From: Candidatus Omnitrophota bacterium
Lineage (GTDB): Bacteria; Omnitrophota; Gorgyraeia; Gygaellales; Profunditerraquicolaceae
Assembly: GCA_030018895.1 (NCBI GenBank)
Contig: JASEHM010000054.1
Span: forward strand, 1 to 6,869
Direction of reading: 5' to 3'
Length of the DNA stretch: 6,869 nt
The notes below the pieces were generated by a model. It made no database searches. It worked only from the letters and a program-made list of their open reading frames with translations, and had not been told where the DNA came from. A program made the translations under genes and the position numbers. Below, one piece after another: positions 5,966-6,869 of the stretch (its first letter is position 1; every line of letters starts with the position of its first letter).

Positions 5966-6195
5966 GGCAACCCAGCCACCATTTTACCTTGAGACGCCTC
6001 ATCCCGTAGGAGCAGCCTTTCCTCCACATTCTTTCCACAATAACAGAATAACAGGAAAAGGAAAGTACGAACTACCCCTCATCTTCTTCGGACAGGCTTA
6101 CTCGGGTAATTTAGGTCTGCGGCTTTGCGCCCCCACCTTTCGGCACGCGCCATACTTCCTGGCGCGTTCGCCACACTTTGCGGCGAAGGTTTACC
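5966..6195 (-). promoter_or_regulatory. Cyclic-di-GMP-I (GEMM-I) riboswitch aptamer with P2 and P3 insertions
   Basis: Conserved GEMM-I blocks appear in order on the minus strand. They are GGTAAACC (6188-6195; family GGCAAACC), CCGAAAGG (6136-6143, the GAAA tetraloop of P2), GGCGCAAAGCC (6121-6131; family GGACGCAAAGCC), CCTAAA (6110-6115) with AATGG (5979-5983) as the tetraloop receptor, and GGCTGGGTTGCC (5966-5977; family GCCGGGTTGCC). P1 is GGTAA with TTGCC. P2 is CCTGCC with GGTGGG around GAAA, split by two extra hairpins. The base of P3 is AGCC with GGCT. Past the receptor, P3 extends as TTACC/GGTAA, GAG/CTC, GCCT/AGGC and TCCG/CGGGA (one bulged G). The first G of GGTAAACC should be the G20 position of Vc2, which favours c-di-GMP over cGAMP. 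A usual aptamer is about 80-100 nt; this one is 230. Confidence 0.8.
6146..6187 (-). other. Two hairpins inserted into riboswitch helix P2
   Basis: TTCGCC (6182-6187) pairs with GGCGAA (6167-6172), and directly next to it CGCGCCA (6160-6166) pairs with TGGCGCG (6146-6152). They sit between the CC of GGTAAACC and the TGCC that leads to the GAAA tetraloop, so the rest of P2 can still form across them. Confidence 0.75.
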
Positions 6196-6212
6196 TTTAT
6201 CGGCCTGATATA

Positions 6213-6241
6213 AGTATACATTAAAAACAGTCTTTTGTCAA
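6213..6241 (-). promoter_or_regulatory. Sigma-70 type promoter of the riboswitch RNA
   Basis: On the minus strand a perfect -35 TTGACA (6236-6241) is followed after exactly 17 bp by TATACT (6213-6218), five of six matches to TATAAT, with TG directly before it. The start of RNA would be near 6206, 11 nt before the first conserved aptamer base. It begins 20 bp past the stop of the upstream lipoprotein gene, so the riboswitch has its own promoter. Confidence 0.85.
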
Positions 6242-6244
6242 GAC
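6223..6244 (-). terminator. Weak terminator-like hairpin overlapping the riboswitch promoter
   Basis: On the minus strand GTCTT (6240-6244) pairs with AAGAC (6230-6234) around a 5-nt loop, followed two bases later by five T (6223-6227). It could end the lipoprotein transcript. The stem is only five pairs and the sequence doubles as the -35 region, so this is tentative. Confidence 0.3.
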
Positions 6245-6261
6245 GACCAACAATTATTTTT

Positions 6262-6708
6262 CTATCGTCGCTTTTTGGTTGGAACAGGCGCTTGATTAAG
6301 GTTTTTACTTAGTGCCTCCCAGGTTTTCGGTCCAACCTTACCATCTGCCTCAAGATTATTTGCCTCCTGAAAATCCTTAATTGCCTTTTTAGTCATCGGC
6401 CCAATTTTTCCGTCTATTTCTCCGGCGTAATAACCTGCGTTCTTAAGGCAAGTCTGAATCTCTGCGGCTAAAGGTTTATAAGGCGGCTCTGCCAAAGGCA
6501 GGGGTTTTAATAAAGTAGTTTGAGTTTCTGCTGTCTTTGGCTCAAGAGCTTTGGTTTCAGAAGTTACTGGCCCAGCAAGCTCCATAGTGCTTAAGCCCTC
6601 CATAGTCATTACTGCTTGCCGCTCTGACTCAGTTACTTCTTTCTTGCCGCAGCCAAAAATATAAAGACCCGCTAAAACAACCAAAACAACAACTAAACAC
6701 TTCTTCAT
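6262..6708 (-). CDS. Lipoprotein with C-terminal peptidoglycan-binding domain
   Basis: This 148-aa lipoprotein has a signal peptide KKCLVVVLVVLAGLYIFGC with the lipobox ending at Cys20. A flexible, Glu/Thr/Pro-rich linker follows (about 21-78). A PG_binding_1 domain occupies about residues 80-133, with the typical repeat pattern IQTCLKNAGYYAGEIDGKIG, then TKKAIKDFQEANNLEADGKVG and TWEAL. A basic PTKKRR tail ends the protein. It is probably anchored in the outer or inner membrane, with the binding domain reaching the cell wall. There is no catalytic domain, so a structural or tethering role is inferred. The start is supported by AGGA seven bases upstream (AGGATAGGAAGATG). It stands alone: the riboswitch promoter follows on the same strand and repeat copy 3 lies 110 bp upstream. 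Confidence 0.9.
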   Translation of the reverse strand: MKKCLVVVLVVLAGLYIFGCGKKEVTESERQAVMTMEGLSTMELAGPVTSETKALEPKTAETQTTLLKPLPLAEPPYKPLAAEIQTCLKNAGYYAGEIDGKIGPMTKKAIKDFQEANNLEADGKVGPKTWEALSKNLNQAPVPTKKRR

Positions 6709-6818
6709 CTTCCTATCCTTTCCTTTCTTTTAGTAGATCTCTAAAACAAAACCTTCTAATGATTTTCTTCCTCAATAACTAATCTCTGAAATCTATTTCT
6801 TAATTATCTTTCCACATT
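6709..6818 (-). other. AT-rich upstream region of the lipoprotein gene
   Basis: About 110 bp between the lipoprotein start and repeat copy 3, and the likely place of the gene's promoter. I see purine-rich ribosome-binding sequence close to the ATG but no -35/-10 pair good enough to name. Confidence 0.4.
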
Positions 6819-6869
6819 GCTGTCCAAATTAGCTGATAGAGTGTCATTCCCGCAATCTTTAAGCGGGAA
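6819..6869 (+). repeat. Dispersed palindromic repeat, copy 3 (cut by window edge)
   Basis: This 51-bp stretch is identical to 4434-4484 except for one base (G instead of A at 6863). The change restores the full GCGGGAA right arm of the first hairpin. It has the same orientation as copy 2 and the opposite orientation to copy 1. Together, copies 2 and 3 bracket the glycosidase, riboswitch and lipoprotein block. Confidence 0.85.

Larger units (their letters stand above)
5835..6206 (-). ncRNA. Structured leader RNA with enlarged c-di-GMP-I riboswitch
   Basis: This is a 372-nt RNA predicted from the promoter at 6213-6241 to the T-run at 5835. It contains the c-di-GMP-I aptamer (5966-6195). A post-aptamer hairpin follows, with AAGAAG (5959-5964) paired to CTTCTT (5915-5920) and AAAGGA (5946-5951) paired to TCCTTT (5930-5935). 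It ends with the branched terminator. No open frame of useful length lies inside. The position before the glycosidase gene suggests transcription attenuation. An independent small RNA ending at the terminator cannot be excluded, because I cannot define a convincing antiterminator. Confidence 0.8.

Noticed and set aside
5966..6195. Two tandem GEMM riboswitches
   Set aside because: CCGAAGAAG occurs twice (5959-5967 and 6082-6090), which hinted at tandem aptamers. Each half has only part of the conserved blocks, while one aptamer with an extended P3 uses them all.
2406..6195. cGAMP signalling pair (cGAMP-type GEMM plus CapV-like phospholipase)
   Set aside because: The first base of GGTAAACC is G, as in c-di-GMP types. 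The patatin protein has the NTE layout with a CNB domain, unlike CapV, and no cyclase gene is nearby.
5835..6206. RNase P RNA, tmRNA, SRP RNA or a group I/II intron
   Set aside because: GGAGGAAAG at 6016-6024 resembles RNase P CR-I, but the other universal RNase P blocks are missing. No tmRNA tag frame, SRP loop motif or intron core is seen. The GEMM-I blocks explain the conserved positions better.
1..6869. CRISPR array
   Set aside because: The repeats are few, far apart, in both orientations and not regularly spaced; no cas-like gene is present.

Overview
All recognisable genes read on the minus strand, so the gene order runs from the right end of the window to the left. The composition is moderately AT-rich. 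The features present (Gram-negative type lipoproteins, small dispersed palindromic repeats, an NTE-like patatin and a c-di-GMP riboswitch) suggest an uncultured Gram-negative bacterium. The style of the small lipoproteins and repeats recalls Candidatus Omnitrophota, but that placement is an impression and not a proof.

Right part (about 4434-6869): a 51-bp partial copy of a dispersed repeat sits at the right edge. Next is a small lipoprotein with a peptidoglycan-binding domain (6262-6708). It is followed by a near-consensus sigma-70 promoter (6213-6241) that drives a structured RNA of about 370 nt (5835-6206). I read this RNA as a class I cyclic-di-GMP (GEMM-I) riboswitch of unusual size. Every conserved block of the aptamer is there in the right order. 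However, two extra hairpins are inserted in P2, and P3 carries an added arm of about 116 nt. The RNA ends in a branched intrinsic terminator 26 nt before the start of a family 1 glycoside hydrolase (4573-5808). The glycosidase is therefore probably under c-di-GMP control.

Left part (545-4418): a compact minus-strand cluster runs patatin-like phospholipase, small lipoprotein, MazG-like NTP pyrophosphohydrolase, NAD(P)HX epimerase (NnrE) and a 77-aa conserved-looking protein. Gaps are 27-29 nt and two junctions overlap by about 20 bp, so this is probably one operon. The 670-aa phospholipase has a cNMP-binding domain, a MinD/ParA-like P-loop domain with an intact GKT, and a patatin domain with an altered oxyanion loop. 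The MazG-like and NnrE genes both carry short palindromic repeats read through in frame.

Left edge (1-544): a palindromic composite element (315-472), a probable transporter remnant (57-320) and an inverted copy of the dispersed repeat. Inverted copies of that repeat lie at both ends of the window and a third copy lies in the middle (4434-4526), directly upstream of the phospholipase operon.
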